From Taenia hydatigena (lineage: Eukaryota > Platyhelminthes > Cestoda > Cyclophyllidea > Taeniidae): a stretch of 64,000 bases of DNA. This document shows, piece after piece, positions 10,063-21,889 of the stretch. The number at the start of each line of letters is the position of its first letter. The first letter of the stretch is position 1. A model generated the notes under the pieces. That model searched no databases, was not told where the DNA came from, and saw nothing but the letters and a program-made list of their open reading frames with translations. The translations under genes and the position numbers were made by a program. The DNA lies in NCBI GenBank assembly GCA_036345935.2, contig JADWOT020000001.1:2593258-2657257 (forward strand), written 5' to 3'.

Positions 10063-11260
10063 ATCATGAAAACACTGTAATACTTTGTTTGCTTGGACTG
10101 CCGGTTTCGGTCAGGGTCACAGAGGTGGCCATATTGCCCTAGCCGCGCAGGCTGGCCTCAGAGCCATGCCAGCAACTCATTTCCCTCTGTCTGTTGAATT
10201 AATATTTTCTGCCGTGGTGTTTTTCCTTTCTTTGCCTTCAAGGGAGCCTCAGGCCGCTACAAACACCCTGTCGAAAACCCGTCTCTCGCATTGAACTGTT
10301 CAGAAACACAGGCCATGGAAACAGACGACTATGGTCGAAATCACGCATTGAATGTGTAAACTTGAAATATATTTTAGCAAGACTTGCTCGTTTAAATGTT
10401 TTTATTTAGGTTCTCTGACTGATCAATGTTCTCGCTAAAATTTTCATCAACTTATTTGTCTTTTGGCTTGCATCTTTTGCTTTTCATTTTACGAACTCGC
10501 ATACTATGTGCTTAAACAAAATTTATGGCGCATGTCAAGGTGATGTGGTAGAGTTAAGGGGCCACTAAAAAGGATACAAACTTATGAAATTTATTTTACT
10601 TCCGTTGAGTTATTGCTTTTATTTAGCACACTGAATTCGATGTTTGTGTGGCTTCTTGGTTGCATAAATTGACTCCTCAGTAAGCTGAAATCTCGCTGCT
10701 TTCAAAAATGGTTGTCAGCGCGCCTCAAATGTTGGCCCACCTAAGAATATTCCTTTATGAACGCGTCGACATTGCACCAATAAAATGCAATAATTGTTTG
10801 GTGTCCTTATTATTGTATCCCATTTTAGGTAATTGCACCCGTCACCTTGTGCTACGTCCCATTATCTCGCTATCTTCTAATCGTGGTTGCCTTTTTCCTT
10901 CCTTTCCATAGTATGCAGTACATGCAGGCAGTCCTGCTGGATGTTTCGCATCAGTTGTTATTTCATGTGTGACAACTTAAAAGCGCATCTGCATTCGTAC
11001 ATTTGAGGGGAAGCAGGTTGTTTAATTCCCCGTAGTTTCTCTTAAGCAAGTGGTGCAGAGTCTTGCAAATTAAGCATGATTAGATGTTTCATCGTGGAGA
11101 TATTGGGTATAATTTATTGTCTTCTGTGGTGTAGCGGCCCTCCCCCTCCGGTGCTCCGTAGTTTATTTCTTGTCGTTTCAGGCATCCGAGCTCCACAATC
11201 AAACGCTTGCTGTAAACGGTTTTTGTCGCATTCTGGGTTCGTTTCACTAATCGCAAATGT
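10063..11260 (+). repeat. Dispersed module R2, copy 2, leading into SET-domain exons
   Basis: A tandem, diverged copy of 8565-9975. Its last 120 bp (about 11140-11260) align with the pre-SET exon best seen at 48480-48570 (CPNFATNQCAEKDFCVSVGS on the minus strand); here it is degraded (IRAPQSNACCKRFLSHSG). Confidence 0.6.
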
Positions 11261-11377
11261 TCTTGAGTAAGAACTTTGCTTCACCTTATCCTCTTCCAAC
11301 TACCTGGCTGCGACTGTTCCGATGTCAGCGTTGATGGCCTTTGACGCGCCTCTCTCCGACGTTTCAGCGATCTCAGC

Positions 11378-11989
11378 TAGTATCCCGATACTGGACTTCG
11401 TCTGCAGTCCACAACGGCGCCTCTGCGGCGTTCAATGCATGAATGCAACTGTTGCTGTGCGTGCAACCCTGTCTCCTGTCCAAACCGTCTAGTTGAGCGC
11501 CATGTTGGCGTCTTGGAGTCAATTGGGAGAGTGCAGACAGGCTGCAATGGCGTGGGTGCATGTGCAGTGTGGAGCATTCGAAGTGGCGTGTTTGTTAGCG
11601 TCTATCGTGGAATCTGCATCAAGTCCGATGAGGCAGGTAGGGTCCGTGCGAACTGGGCTAATGCAGGGGTTCTCGTATACATGTTGGGGGTTGGAGAACT
11701 CGCTGGGGAAGCAGGCAAGCTGGTCATAGGGGAAGTTGTGGATGGTGCAGTGGATGGAATCGAGACTCTTTCCCTCTCCACTCTTCTAAACAACCCCTGT
11801 TATGCCAACCTAACTGTAATTTCTGTCCGAGTTGACTCCCTACTTTCGGCATTCAATGCTCGTGGAGGCATACGTGAGGGTGGGGATGTGTCCTACGACT
11901 ACGGTGAATGGTGTGCTAGTGGGGCCTTCGAAAAGCTCTGTTACTGTGGCAGCGTGGCTTGTCGTGGACTCCTTCCAAAGCATGAATAA
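11378..11989 (+). pseudogene. SETMAR/SUV39-like SET-domain histone methyltransferase, most open copy
   Basis: The frame is open from about 11381 to the TGA/TAA-rich end at 11989 (184 codons from the ATG at 11435). It covers the end of the pre-SET Cys cluster (ECNCCCACNPVSCPNRLVE) and the SET core: GRVQTGCNGVGA..., FVSVYRG, NLTVISVRVDSLL, VSYDYGEWC. It ends in the post-SET motif CYCGSVACRGLLP. The phrase (P)VR(I/V)DS...YDY and the post-SET layout resemble SETMAR. Against activity: the invariant NHSC is replaced by LNNPC, and the GWG of motif I by GVG. No frame-preserving pre-SET exon is found upstream. AATAAA overlaps the 3' end (11984). It converges on the galactokinase relic at 12076-12760. 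It is probably a pseudogene with a long open frame, but residual coding function cannot be excluded. Confidence 0.65.
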
Positions 11990-12075
11990 AGAGGGAGATG
12001 TGCGGATGCATTTCTGTGCATTGGTAGTGCAAGTTGGAGGAGAAGGACAGGGAGAGGAGGGTGAAGGCAAGTCTA

Positions 12076-12760
12076 CTACTGTCGGTCGTTCTTGGAGGTG
12101 GACTTTGTGCGCTACTTGTTGTTGGAGCGAATGTGCGCCCTGTATGATGCATCCATAACATAGATCTTGGCAGTGTCGGAGCAGCAGAATCAATTGGAAC
12201 AGGTGTCAGAAGGAGGTAAGGAGGGGAGAGGAGGTGGTAATTTGGCATGCGTCAAGTAAAGTAATGTGTCGCAGCGTTGGGAACGCAGTTTTCCTTCAAG
12301 ACGTAGTGAATTTGGCTGGTGGAGGTAAGGTTTAGTGCTTCTTAGTCCCCTACAAAGGCCAGACATGGTGATGAGTCGACTTTCGAGACGGTGTCAGAAC
12401 TTGCCCGCACGAAGTTTCGTGCGTTGTGGCGGTTTCGTCAGCGGGTCACGGAGACTGCTCCTTGAAATGCCTGGCCGGATACCTCCATTTCGAGCGACGA
12501 GTGTGATAATGGTCGATGGCTATGCGACGATGGGTCGCACTGACGATGATCACCACCTTTGTCTTTCCTCGAAGTCCATCTTCACAAGCACACAGGCGTT
12601 GAGGTTGTTGGTAATTAAAAGCAATCTCATTGGTGACTCAAGGCATTCCTTCCTTTCGACTTGACACAAATGTGTTACCCAAATGTACTTGCAATGGTTG
12701 TCGAAGGGTGGATGTGTGTCAGGATTCTGTAATAGCATAAGCACAAGCTTTACTTTGCCA
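12076..12760 (-). pseudogene. Galactokinase, degraded copy A
   Basis: On the minus strand the last exon (12076-12190) reads TAKIYVMDASYRAHIRSNNK then a stop, against [20 protein letters not shown] in the better copy at 47568-47681. Upstream, 12350-12600 aligns at nucleotide level with the exon at 46838-47040 (shared block gtgaagatggacttcgagg) but is frameshifted. The GGGFGG exon is not found. It is convergent with the SET-domain copy at 11378-11989, as in the other cassettes. Confidence 0.65.
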
Positions 12761-13199
12761 CACCTCCGCGGTTATCTGAGTAGTCGTCATAGCCTCGACT
12801 TTGGGCGGCTTCCACGTCGAGAAGTTCTAATGTTCCATGCATGCATTGCAATTGTGTTTATTTCTTGGGCTATAATTGCATGTGGTAGCCGACAAGCGAT
12901 CTCGCACCTCCTGCACTAGTAATTTGCTCACTTGGGGAAAGTTGAAGGTCACCACAACTCACTCATTGGCCTGCAGAAAACAATCCCAGATGACAACCCT
13001 TGATTTGGCTGTGTGTATGTGTAAGAAGGCGTGGCGTATATCGGGCGCAACTGCTCGCCTAGAATTGTCAATTTTCTGAGAGCCGTGCATCGTTGGGTGA
13101 GCCCTCGATGTACTTTGAACGGACGGAAGTGGTGTGGTGTGATAAACAGCTTCAGACCAGGGAAAGAGGAAATGGAAAGGACGCAAATTCATGCTGTGA

Positions 13200-14700
13200 C
13201 GCACTATTGCTGCCCTTGTCCTATTCCATTTATTTCGTCTTCTGCCATCATCACTTTCCAAACCTCGTTTGGCAGATAGTTGACTACTCTAAGTAAACAG
13301 CACAACGCTCAACCAGTAGTAAGCTACTACGACTTCAACATTGACAGCGGCATTGAAGATGAGAAAACGCAAACGATGTATGGTGGATGCATAAGTCTGC
13401 GGCCCATTGAAACACCTCCAATCAGTGCACCATCGCCGGTCTGTGGAAAGGCCTTACCAAGGTAACAAGACAAGGAAGCTAGATGAGTTAGTTACTTTTG
13501 CCATTCGTCTAACGGCATTGAGGGCGATCCGGACTTGCTTCTTGAGTGGCAGCTGAGGTACTTACCGTCTGGAAGTGGCGCATAAGACTGACTCTTAGTT
13601 CATTGCCTCCCTCACGTACTTCACTAATTCCTCTCCTCTCCCTTTCCGCGACAGTCCACACACTGTCCTGCGATCAACCCTGCCAGAGACCATTCCTTGA
13701 TTTGGCTGTGTGTGTATGTGAGGGTGTGAAAAACTGCAGACGAGGCCGTTTTTCTAGAATTATTTTTTTATTTTCCAAGAGCTGTGAATCTTCGAGTAAT
13801 CCCTTGATAAACGTTGAAGGTAGGTAGGAAACAATTGGCCTGTAAGAACTGGCGGGAAAATTTAGTCCAACTAATCAAAAGTCGTATTCTTCCTGCTTTC
13901 CCCCTTTCCCCTTACACCCCCACTTTCCAAAAATGCAAGGAAATCAAGAGCTAGAGCATCACATTTGGGGAAGAGATTGTAAGGAAATATAGGTGCGGTG
14001 GCAGTATTGTGCTTTTTGTTAAATCTTTTAAGAGCTTCAGCCCAGTCTTCTTCTTCCAGCTTTGCTAATAACAGCACCAAGCCTCAGCGTTAAAGGTATT
14101 TTGGGTTGTTAGAGGTGTTGCTCCGATTGTCTCCTTTGGTTTAGGCCACAAACGCACCGTGTGGCTGACCAGACGTGGTATCCTACATCGAGCAAAGAGG
14201 TAAACGTAGTAGGTGGTCTCTACTATCAGCGTCATCATCTGTTCTGCATTCGATGAAAAGGAAATTCTTGCAAAGCACTTCCATCAAACGCTTTTACCAA
14301 TTCAAGCTCCTTGCTGAGCTCCCACCCCTGCTCCGACATCGTGTACAAGCAGCAGAGCCGTCGTCACCCTCATCCCCTCTCGGCGACAACAACATCACTC
14401 TCACCATCGGTAAGACCTATTCACGGCATCAAAGTGCCTGAGTACACAACTAGCATTTCACTTTCATAGTATAATGTAGGCCTGTTTCTAATTGGCCCAT
14501 CTCAAGGCGACTAAGAGGTTCTGGCAGTCCCTTTGCTTGCACCTGGCCATTGCGTATTGTTCATTCGTATCTACAATCTTTTTATTACAGACAATGGAAA
14601 GCTCAGACTTCTTCTCACGCGTTAGGGAAAGGCAGCACAAGACCGGCCAAACAAACCCACTAATCACTCTCCTTTTCACAATTTCTTCTCCCTGCTAAAA
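13200..14700 (+). pseudogene. Unknown secreted protein U, left-arm copy (5'-truncated)
   Basis: Contains the exon with the family motif YYDFNID (13280-13465, followed by GTAACA), an exon ending GDNNITLTI with a GTAAGA donor (about 14245-14405), and a last exon starting after 'tttattacag' near 14590. The signal-peptide exon found beside the right arm (24587-24656) lies outside the repeat and is missing here. A CAA to TAA change at about 13294 and an indel just after break the motif exon. The gene is not recognised. Confidence 0.45.
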
Positions 14701-14984
14701 TCACGTATTAACACCTTCATTAGCAGGATCTAGCTCCACCTAGGTGCTTCGGATTTGACTCCCTCTTACACCACTGAACCGACCACTGCAAATAGTGCTA
14801 TTATAAGTAGAAAAATTGACATAGTTAATGCCAGACGCAGATGCACACAAACAAAGAATACACGTCACACATATTTGTATTGAAAAACAATAAAGGAATA
14901 TATGGGCAGTTGAATGAATAGATGGATGGGCGGAAGGATAAAGGAATGAAAAGAAGAGAAAGTGAATGCACTATAGTCACGAGG

Positions 14985-15310
14985 TTTCCTCTATCTGGAT
15001 GATGAGGTCGAGTGAGAGGCCCCAAATCAAGGAACATGGAGAAGGAGTGGGGAAGCAATTGTGTGTGGAATGCACGTTTGTGTGTTTGGTGAGCGATGAG
15101 GTGTAGAGTGATGTTATGCGATTGTCTGCTGGGTTGGAAATCTTCTCATTATCAGTGGAACGACTGTTTACTGGTTGGATGAATGAATGGCTGAATTGGG
15201 GTTGGAGAGTTGGGTGGACGTGAGTGTGAATGGGCAAGTGGATTGGTGAATGAAGTGATAGAAGGAGTGAAAACTACTGGGAGGATGGGTTGATGGTCGG
15301 GTGCATGGGT
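14985..15310 (-). repeat. Module R4, left-arm copy (252-bp deletion)
   Basis: Minus-strand copy of a module also present at 21890-22485, 42440-43030, 49005-49640 and, in part, 60345-60545. It lacks the 252 bp that follow 'gaggaaacctcgtgac' in the right arm. Those 252 bp exist in the independent copies, so this arm suffered the deletion. Confidence 0.7.
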
Positions 15311-15923
15311 GGATGGAAGGGTGGATTGAATATGGGAAGAAAAACGAGGCAAGAGAACGAGAAAATAGACAGATGAGCAATTGAAGAAGGGCAGATGAAA
15401 TAAATGAAGGCGTGACTGCAGCTGAAGGGATTATTCGCAAGAATAAGTAGGCAGATATAAGGATATAAAATGAAAGGATGGTTGAGTGAGTACCTGCATC
15501 GATAAACGCAACACCAGCTGAATTAACGAATAAATAAAGCAAAGGGTGGACACTTGCATGGAAATATATTAGTTCCGTACAGGGTAGGATTACGTGAATA
15601 ATGGGTGGAAAAAATGATGCACGTCAAGACGATCCCACATGCGTGTATCAATTTGTGCGCGTATATAACTAAACAAATGTAAAAATAAGTGAGAGAATTG
15701 GCGATAAAATGAAACTACAATACATCGGCTTCCATTAAAAGGAAAAAAGTCACCTCCCCATCATCCACTCCTCCCACATCATCCAAGTCCCACTCCAACA
15801 CACCCCAACCATCCAACCTCATCCCAACAAAAGCCATTCTATAACACCCTCTATCAATTGTTAAGAAATATTCCATACAATCAAACAGGCCAGGTCACCA
15901 AACGAGATTTTCTTTGACTCCGC

Positions 15924-16217
15924 CTATTCTTCCTTAAAGAACTTGGCGTAGTCTTGCTCCTCTTCCCCATTGTCCTTCTCTGGCTTGTCGTCTTTTTCCT
16001 CTGACTTCCTTTCCGACACATCTAGCGCCTCAACATCATCGTCTTCAACATCATCATAGTCGATTCGGTAGCCCTCGTCGCCTTCATCTTCGTCCGGATT
16101 TTCTCCATCCTTCCTCAAATCAGTGGCAGTGAGAACGGGATTCGGTCTGGCGTCGGTCCAAACAACAACAACCACCGCGACGATGAGGAGAGCGACGAAG
16201 GTGTACGATGACTTCAT
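15924..16217 (-). CDS. Small secreted acidic protein, copy 4 (left arm)
   Basis: The product is 97 residues. A signal peptide ([20 protein letters not shown]) is followed by [16 protein letters not shown]. The mature part is very acidic ([22 protein letters not shown]) with a Glu/Lys/Asp tail ending [10 protein letters not shown]. It is a single exon with no Cys. It differs from its mirror copy at 20989-21282 by one residue (KPEKD here, KQEKD there). I chose the start at the signal-peptide Met; the upstream in-frame Mets lie in the conserved leader and in CATC sequence. Both copies are intact and each has a full promoter, so the dose is doubled if the palindrome is real. Confidence 0.78.
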   Translation of the reverse strand: MKSSYTFVALLIVAVVVVVWTDARPNPVLTATDLRKDGENPDEDEGDEGYRIDYDDVEDDDVEALDVSERKSEEKDDKPEKDNGEEEQDYAKFFKEE

Positions 16218-16260
16218 GTCTGGTCTTCGGTTGATGATGATGCCTTCCAATTTGCTGCAC

Positions 16261-16290
16261 CTTATATAGGAGGTTGGGTTGGCCTTGACC
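16261..16290 (-). promoter_or_regulatory. Promoter of acidic-peptide gene 4
   Basis: On the minus strand, GGTCAAGGCC (16281-16290) precedes TATATAAG (16261-16268). TCAAGGCCA again fits the FTZ-F1/SF-1 half-site. Confidence 0.6.
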
Positions 16291-16512
16291 CATTGAATGA
16301 GAAGATATCGCCAATCAGTGAAAGAGGGGAGATATATTGCGCAAAATGCATTCGATTGTGTGCATAAGTGGAATGTAATTATTTGCCGATGAATGGATGG
16401 ATAGTGGGAGGGGGGATGAGGGAGGAATGAGTGATAGGGTGGGTGAACGCAGGATGTGCAGATGGGTGGATAGATGAAGAAATGAACGAATAGATGGATG
16501 GAAGGGTGCAAG

Positions 16513-16662
16513 GATGGATGGATGGATGGACGGATAGATGGATGGATGGATGGATGGAAGGATGGATGGATGGATGGATGGATGGATGGATGGATGGATG
16601 GATGGATGGATGGATGGATGGATGGATGGATGGATGGATGGATGGATGGATGGATGGATGGT
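16513..16662. repeat. GGAT/ATCC microsatellite
   Basis: About 150 bp of nearly pure GGAT repeat. It mirrors the longer tracts at 20139-20212 and 20532-20653 in the other arm. The frame Met-Asp-Gly-Trp read through it is an artefact. Confidence 0.95.
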
Positions 16663-16689
16663 TGAAGTATGGATACATTGATGTGTGTG

Positions 16690-17385
16690 GATTAGTTAAT
16701 GGGTACTAGATGGATGCATCTCCCATGCCTGGATGATTGTAGGGATCAAAAGGGCTCGATTGCTTGTTGGATGGATACGGGAAGGGCTGATGAAGGTATT
16801 GGTGGAAGTGCAGGTACCAAATCATCTTGCATATTGCTAACAAGGAAGGAAGGATACAGGATTGGTGGATCACGGATGAATGATTGCATCGATGGATGGA
16901 AGGATGTGGATGTATGGACGGATGGGTTGGTAGATAAGTGGATGAATGGATGCATTGATGGACGGATGGATAGGGAGGTTGATGCATGAGTAGGTAGGGA
17001 GACACTGGTTTCAATGGATGGATGGATGGATGGATGAATGAATGGAGGGAGGGAGGGATGGATGAATGAATGGAGGGAAGGAGGAAGGGAGGGAGAGGGG
17101 GGGGGAGAGAGGGAGGGGGAGTTGGATTGACACCTTTATACGCATGGATTAGGGCGTGGATGCATACACGGTAGATGGACGTATCAGTACGGGTGGATTG
17201 GTATTTGGATGCATATGGAAAGCTCGATGAGCATTCCCATTGACACATCGATGGATTCATGTGGGCTGCATTAATGGATGGATGGATAGATGGACTTGTG
17301 GTTTCCATGACTGAACATGAATGGTGACACTTGACTGGACTAATAGGCGTGAACCGAATGAACTGATGAATGATTGCGTGACTCC
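16690..17385. repeat. Degenerate GGAT and purine-rich tract, no gene
   Basis: Long imperfect GGAT repeats, then a polypurine run (about 17045-17120, GGGA-rich). The 200-codon minus-strand frame across it (16706-17308) is low complexity and lacks any domain. It also appears in the mirror arm (19496-20098) only because the DNA is duplicated. Confidence 0.7.
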
Positions 17386-17960
17386 ATCCTGAACGAAGTA
17401 CTCTTTTACTTCAATCTTTTATTCCCTCAAACTGAATTTGCCTTTTACATTACTGGAGCACTGTAAGGCCCACCCCACTCTAACACACAAATTTTCCACT
17501 TCTCTTCTTCTCCTCCTCACGGCATCAACGCCAATCACCCGGCAACGCCCTTCTTCGTCGCCGCCTCACACACCAACTTTGATGACCACCAAGCCACCTC
17601 AGTGTTTGCAGCATCGACTACAGCTCTCCCATCGCTTAAGCACTTTAAGCTTGGAATGCTTTGAAGAGCCTCAACACCTCACGGCCCCTTTCAGCCTCTC
17701 ATATGACCTCTGTCTATCAACTTCATAGGCCCCAGCCCAAACATTTATTGCCATCAATTAATTTCATTATTATTTTAGTCTACAATACTGGCATGTTGCA
17801 CTAATTGGATTTCACTTTACTTTATTTTATTTCATTACAATGAAGACTGTGAGTGCATTTGAGGGTAGCATTGGACTCGGTGGGAAATAACCGAGAAACA
17901 ATTGTCGCCCGCCATCCAACCCACCACGAAATGGCACCCAAATGCTGAGGCGAATGAAGT
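17386..17960 (+). repeat. Module R1, copy 2, spanning the inner end of the left arm
   Basis: Homologous to 6320-6900. The palindrome arm ends at 17864 inside this module, so the spacer continues the ordinary R1 sequence and the right arm is the part that was copied and inverted (inference). Confidence 0.6.
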
Positions 17961-18939
17961 CAATGCCAAATCAAGCGTCGCCCACGGGATAACAAGCCTA
18001 CTACTTTTGCTAGAGCTACAGCCAGGTGTGTCATAAAAAACCACTGAATCGAGCAGCTCATTCGTCTTATGGGCATCATTGGCCTACACAGCTAAATTTA
18101 GGGCCAAATATCTTGTGAAGAGGGACAGATTTGACAAGCCAAGTCGCATTAAGAGGCCTTTAGGCTGTTCCAAGTTTGGTTCAAGTGGTGCTGTAGAGAG
18201 CACGCGTCTACCTTCATCTCAGCACGTAGCATATCCTACTGGGCACCATGGCTTTGAGGCGGTAGATATAGTCTTCTGCTTCTTCTATAAGGCGGTGAAA
18301 TGGGCTGTTCCTGCTGCCTCTATCTGGTTTTCTCACTAGTAGAGTCAAAGCAACGCAGCATAATAAATAAACAAACTTTTGCAGTGCACATTTCCTCCTT
18401 TTTAACGATTGTAAATGCAACGCTTTGTTGATCCTTTAGCTCTGCATTGTTGTACTTTCCTTTCGGTGTCTTTCTATTGTACCTTCGCCGAGAGGGCTGG
18501 ACTCTAAGCCATGCCAGTAGCGCCAATCCCTACCCAACCTTTATTACACCTATGTTCCACTACAGTGTTACATCATGACATCGACTTCAGAAACGCTCAG
18601 AAGTTTTAATCCCATCTTGAAGGACCTTAGCCGCGCCGAGGAAGGACATATGCTACGAACGGAATCATCACTTACAATCCATTACAGATGGGCCATAAAT
18701 GACGTCTACTTTCGTAAAACACCTCTTTGTTCCCTTTTGTACAAAAACTAATAACAACGGAAGCGAGAAGTAGAGAGTGGGTGTCAACTCGAACGGCAAT
18801 GGCAGTTAGGATAAAATCACAGGAGTGGTCCATAGAACGGGAACAGAAAAAACGCCTCAAACCCATCCCCTACACCATCCATAACGGCCTCGAAGACCAC
18901 CTTGCCTGCCTCGCCAGCGAATTCTTTAACCATCAACAT
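17865..18939. other. Spacer of the inverted repeat
   Basis: 1075 bp of sequence present once. The left part continues module R1 and then the block also found at 6901-7640. The right part (about 18740-18939) is a minus-strand SET-domain gene fragment homologous to 39790-39980. The spacer therefore has the same order as 6320-7640 plus the SET fragment, i.e. an ordinary locus unit. No intact gene. Confidence 0.65.
18740..18939 (-). pseudogene. SET-domain methyltransferase fragment in the palindrome spacer
   Basis: Nucleotide homology to the SET-core region at 39790-39980 and to 32750-32830 (blocks 'acaaactaataacaacgga' and 'accatcaaca'). Frames are broken. It stops exactly at the arm junction (18940). 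Confidence 0.5.
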
Positions 18940-19820
18940 CCTCAAATGCACTCACAGTCTTCATTGTAATGAAATAAAATAAAGTAAAGTGAAATCCAAT
19001 TAGTGCAACATGCCAGTATTGTAGACTAAAATAATAATGAAATTAATTGATGGCAATAAATGTTTGGGCTGGGGCCTATGAAGTTGATAGACAGAGGTCA
19101 TATGAGAGGCTGAAAGGGGCCGTGAGGTGTTGAGGCTCTTCAAAGCATTCCAAGCTTAAAGTGCTTAAGCGATGGGAGAGCTGTAGTCGATGCTGCAAAC
19201 ACTGAGGTGGCTTGGTGGTCATCAAAGTTGGTGTGTGAGGCGGCGACGAAGAAGGGCGTTGCCGGGTGATTGGCGTTGATGCCGTGAGGAGGAGAAGAAG
19301 AGAAGTGGAAAATTTGTGTGTTAGAGTGGGGTGGGCCTTACAGTGCTCCAGTAATGTAAAAGGCAAATTCAGTTTGAGGGAATAAAAGATTGAAGTAAAA
19401 GAGTACTTCGTTCAGGATGGAGTCACGCAATCATTCATCAGTTCATTCGGTTCACGCCTATTAGTCCAGTCAAGTGTCACCATTCATGTTCAGTCATGGA
19501 AACCACAAGTCCATCTATCCATCCATCCATTAATGCAGCCCACATGAATCCATCGATGTGTCAATGGGAATGCTCATCGAGCTTTCCATATGCATCCAAA
19601 TACCAATCCACCCGTACTGATACGTCCATCTACCGTGTATGCATCCACGCCCTAATCCATGCGTATAAAGGTGTCAATCCAACTCCCCCTCCCTCTCTCC
19701 CCCCCCCTCTCCCTCCCTTCCTCCTTCCCTCCATTCATTCATCCATCCCTCCCTCCCTCCATTCATTCATCCATCCATCCATCCATCCATTGAAACCAGT
19801 GTCTCCCTACCTACTCATGC

Positions 19821-20655
19821 ATCAACCTCCCTATCCATCCGTCCATCAATGCATCCATTCATCCACTTATCTACCAACCCATCCGTCCATACATCCACAT
19901 CCTTCCATCCATCGATGCAATCATTCATCCGTGATCCACCAATCCTGTATCCTTCCTTCCTTGTTAGCAATATGCAAGATGATTTGGTACCTGCACTTCC
20001 ACCAATACCTTCATCAGCCCTTCCCGTATCCATCCAACAAGCAATCGAGCCCTTTTGATCCCTACAATCATCCAGGCATGGGAGATGCATCCATCTAGTA
20101 CCCATTAACTAATCCACACACATCAATGTATCCATACTTCAACCATCCATCCATCCATCCATCCATCCATCCATCCATCCATCCATCCATCCATCCATCC
20201 ATCCATCCATCAACCTCCCTATCCATCCGTCCATCAATGCATCCATTCATCCACTTATCTACCAACCCATCCGTCCATACATCCACATCCTTCCATCCAT
20301 CGATGCAATCATTCATCCGTGATCCACCAATCCTATATCCTTCCTTCCTTGTTAGCAATATGCAAGATGATTTGGTACCTGCACTTCCACCAATACCTTC
20401 ATCAGCCCTTCCCGTATCCATCCAACAAGCAATCGAGCCCTTTTGATCTCTACATTCATCCAGGCATGGGAGATGCATCCATCTAGTACCCATTAACTAA
20501 TCCACACACATCAATGTATCCATACTTCAACCATCCATCCATCCATCCATCCATCCATCCATCCATCCATCCATCCATCCATCCATCCATCCATCCATCC
20601 ATCCATCCATCCATCCATCCATCCATCCATCCATCCATCCATCCATCCATCCTTC
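19821..20655 (+). repeat. 388-bp tandem duplication with ATCC tracts
   Basis: The block starting 'atcaacctccctatccatcc' occurs at 19821 and again at 20209 (period 388). Each copy ends in a pure ATCC tract (20139-20212 and 20532-20653). The left arm has one copy, so this arose after the inverted duplication, probably by slippage or unequal exchange between ATCC tracts. Confidence 0.85.
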
Positions 20656-20915
20656 CCTCTATCCATTCCTCCATTTATCCACAATCTGTCTTTTCATCCA
20701 CCCTTCCATCCATCTATTCGTTCATTTCTTCATCTATCCACCCATCTGCACATCCTGCGTTCACCCACCCTATCACTCATTCCTCCCTCATCCCCCTCCC
20801 ACTATCCATCCATTCATCGGCAAATAATTACATTCCACTTATGCACACAATCGAATGCATTTTGCGCAATATATCTCCCCTCTTTCACTGATTGGCGATA
20901 TCTTCTCATTCAATG

Positions 20916-20945
20916 GGTCAAGGCCTACCCAACCTCCTATATAAG
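20916..20945 (+). promoter_or_regulatory. Promoter of acidic-peptide gene 5
   Basis: GGTCAAGGCC (20916-20925) and TATATAAG (20938-20945). It differs from the mirror promoter by one base next to the box (CCT here, CCA there), which alters the FTZ-F1/SF-1-like fit. Confidence 0.6.
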
Positions 20946-20988
20946 GTGCAGCAAATTGGAAGGCATCATCATCAACCGAAGACCAGAC

Positions 20989-21282
20989 ATGAAGTCATCG
21001 TACACCTTCGTCGCTCTCCTCATCGTCGCGGTGGTTGTTGTTGTTTGGACCGACGCCAGACCGAATCCCGTTCTCACTGCCACTGATTTGAGGAAGGATG
21101 GAGAAAATCCGGACGAAGATGAAGGCGACGAGGGCTACCGAATCGACTATGATGATGTTGAAGACGATGATGTTGAGGCGCTAGATGTGTCGGAAAGGAA
21201 GTCAGAGGAAAAAGACGACAAGCAGGAGAAGGACAATGGGGAAGAGGAGCAAGACTACGCCAAGTTCTTTAAGGAAGAATAG
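20989..21282 (+). CDS. Small secreted acidic protein, copy 5 (right arm)
   Basis: 97 residues, almost identical to the mirror gene at 15924-16217 (one substitution). A signal peptide is followed by [16 protein letters not shown], then Asp/Glu-rich sequence to [10 protein letters not shown]. It is a single exon. The in-frame ATG 33 bp upstream belongs to the conserved leader. No recognised domain and no Cys. Its likely site of action is outside the cell. The function is unknown. Confidence 0.78.
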   Translation: MKSSYTFVALLIVAVVVVVWTDARPNPVLTATDLRKDGENPDEDEGDEGYRIDYDDVEDDDVEALDVSERKSEEKDDKQEKDNGEEEQDYAKFFKEE

Positions 21283-21889
21283 GCGGAGTCAAAGAAAATC
21301 TCGTTTGGTGACCTGGTCTGTTTGATTGTATGGAATATTTCTTAACAATTGATAGAGGGTGTTATAGAATGGCTTTTGTTGGGATGAGGTTGGATGGTTG
21401 GGGTGTGTTGGAGTGGGACTTGGATGATGTGGGAGGAGTGGATGATGGGGAGGTGACTTTTTTTCCTTTTAATGGAAGCCGATGTATTGTAGTTTCATTT
21501 TATCGCCAATTCTCTCACTTATTTTTACATTTGTTTAGTTATATACGCGCACAAATTGATACACGCATGTGGGATCGTCTTGACGTGCATCATTTTTTTC
21601 ACCCATTATTCACGTAATCCTACCCTGTACGGAACTAATATATTTCCATGCAAGTGTCCACCCTTTGCTTTATTTATTCGTTAATTCAGCTGGTGTTGCG
21701 TTTATCGATGCAGGTACTCACTCAACCATCCTTTCATTTTATATCCTTATATCTGCCTACTTATTCTTGCGAATAATCCCTTCAGCTGCAGTCACGCCTT
21801 CATTTATTTCATCTGCCCTTCTTTAATTGCTCATCTGTCTATTTTCTCGTTCTCTTGCCTCGTTTTTCTTCCCATATTCAATCCACCCT

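Larger units (their letters stand above)
12903..17864 (+). repeat. Left arm of the giant inverted repeat
   Basis: Reverse-complementary to 18940-24557 with very few differences. The sum of paired positions is 36804 near the centre, 37206-37207 in the middle and 37458-37459 outward, so two size differences exist: 402 bp extra in the right arm (tandem duplication) and 252 bp missing here next to position 14980. The inner limit is exact (shared '...agtgcatttgagg', then divergence). Confidence 0.9.

Noticed and set aside
16379..17308. Long minus-strand open frames (up to 200 codons) rich in Ser, Ile, His and Pro, with mirror copies at 19496-20891
   Set aside because: They are translations of ATCC/CATC repeats in all frames. 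They have no domain or signal peptide and are conserved only because the DNA is duplicated.
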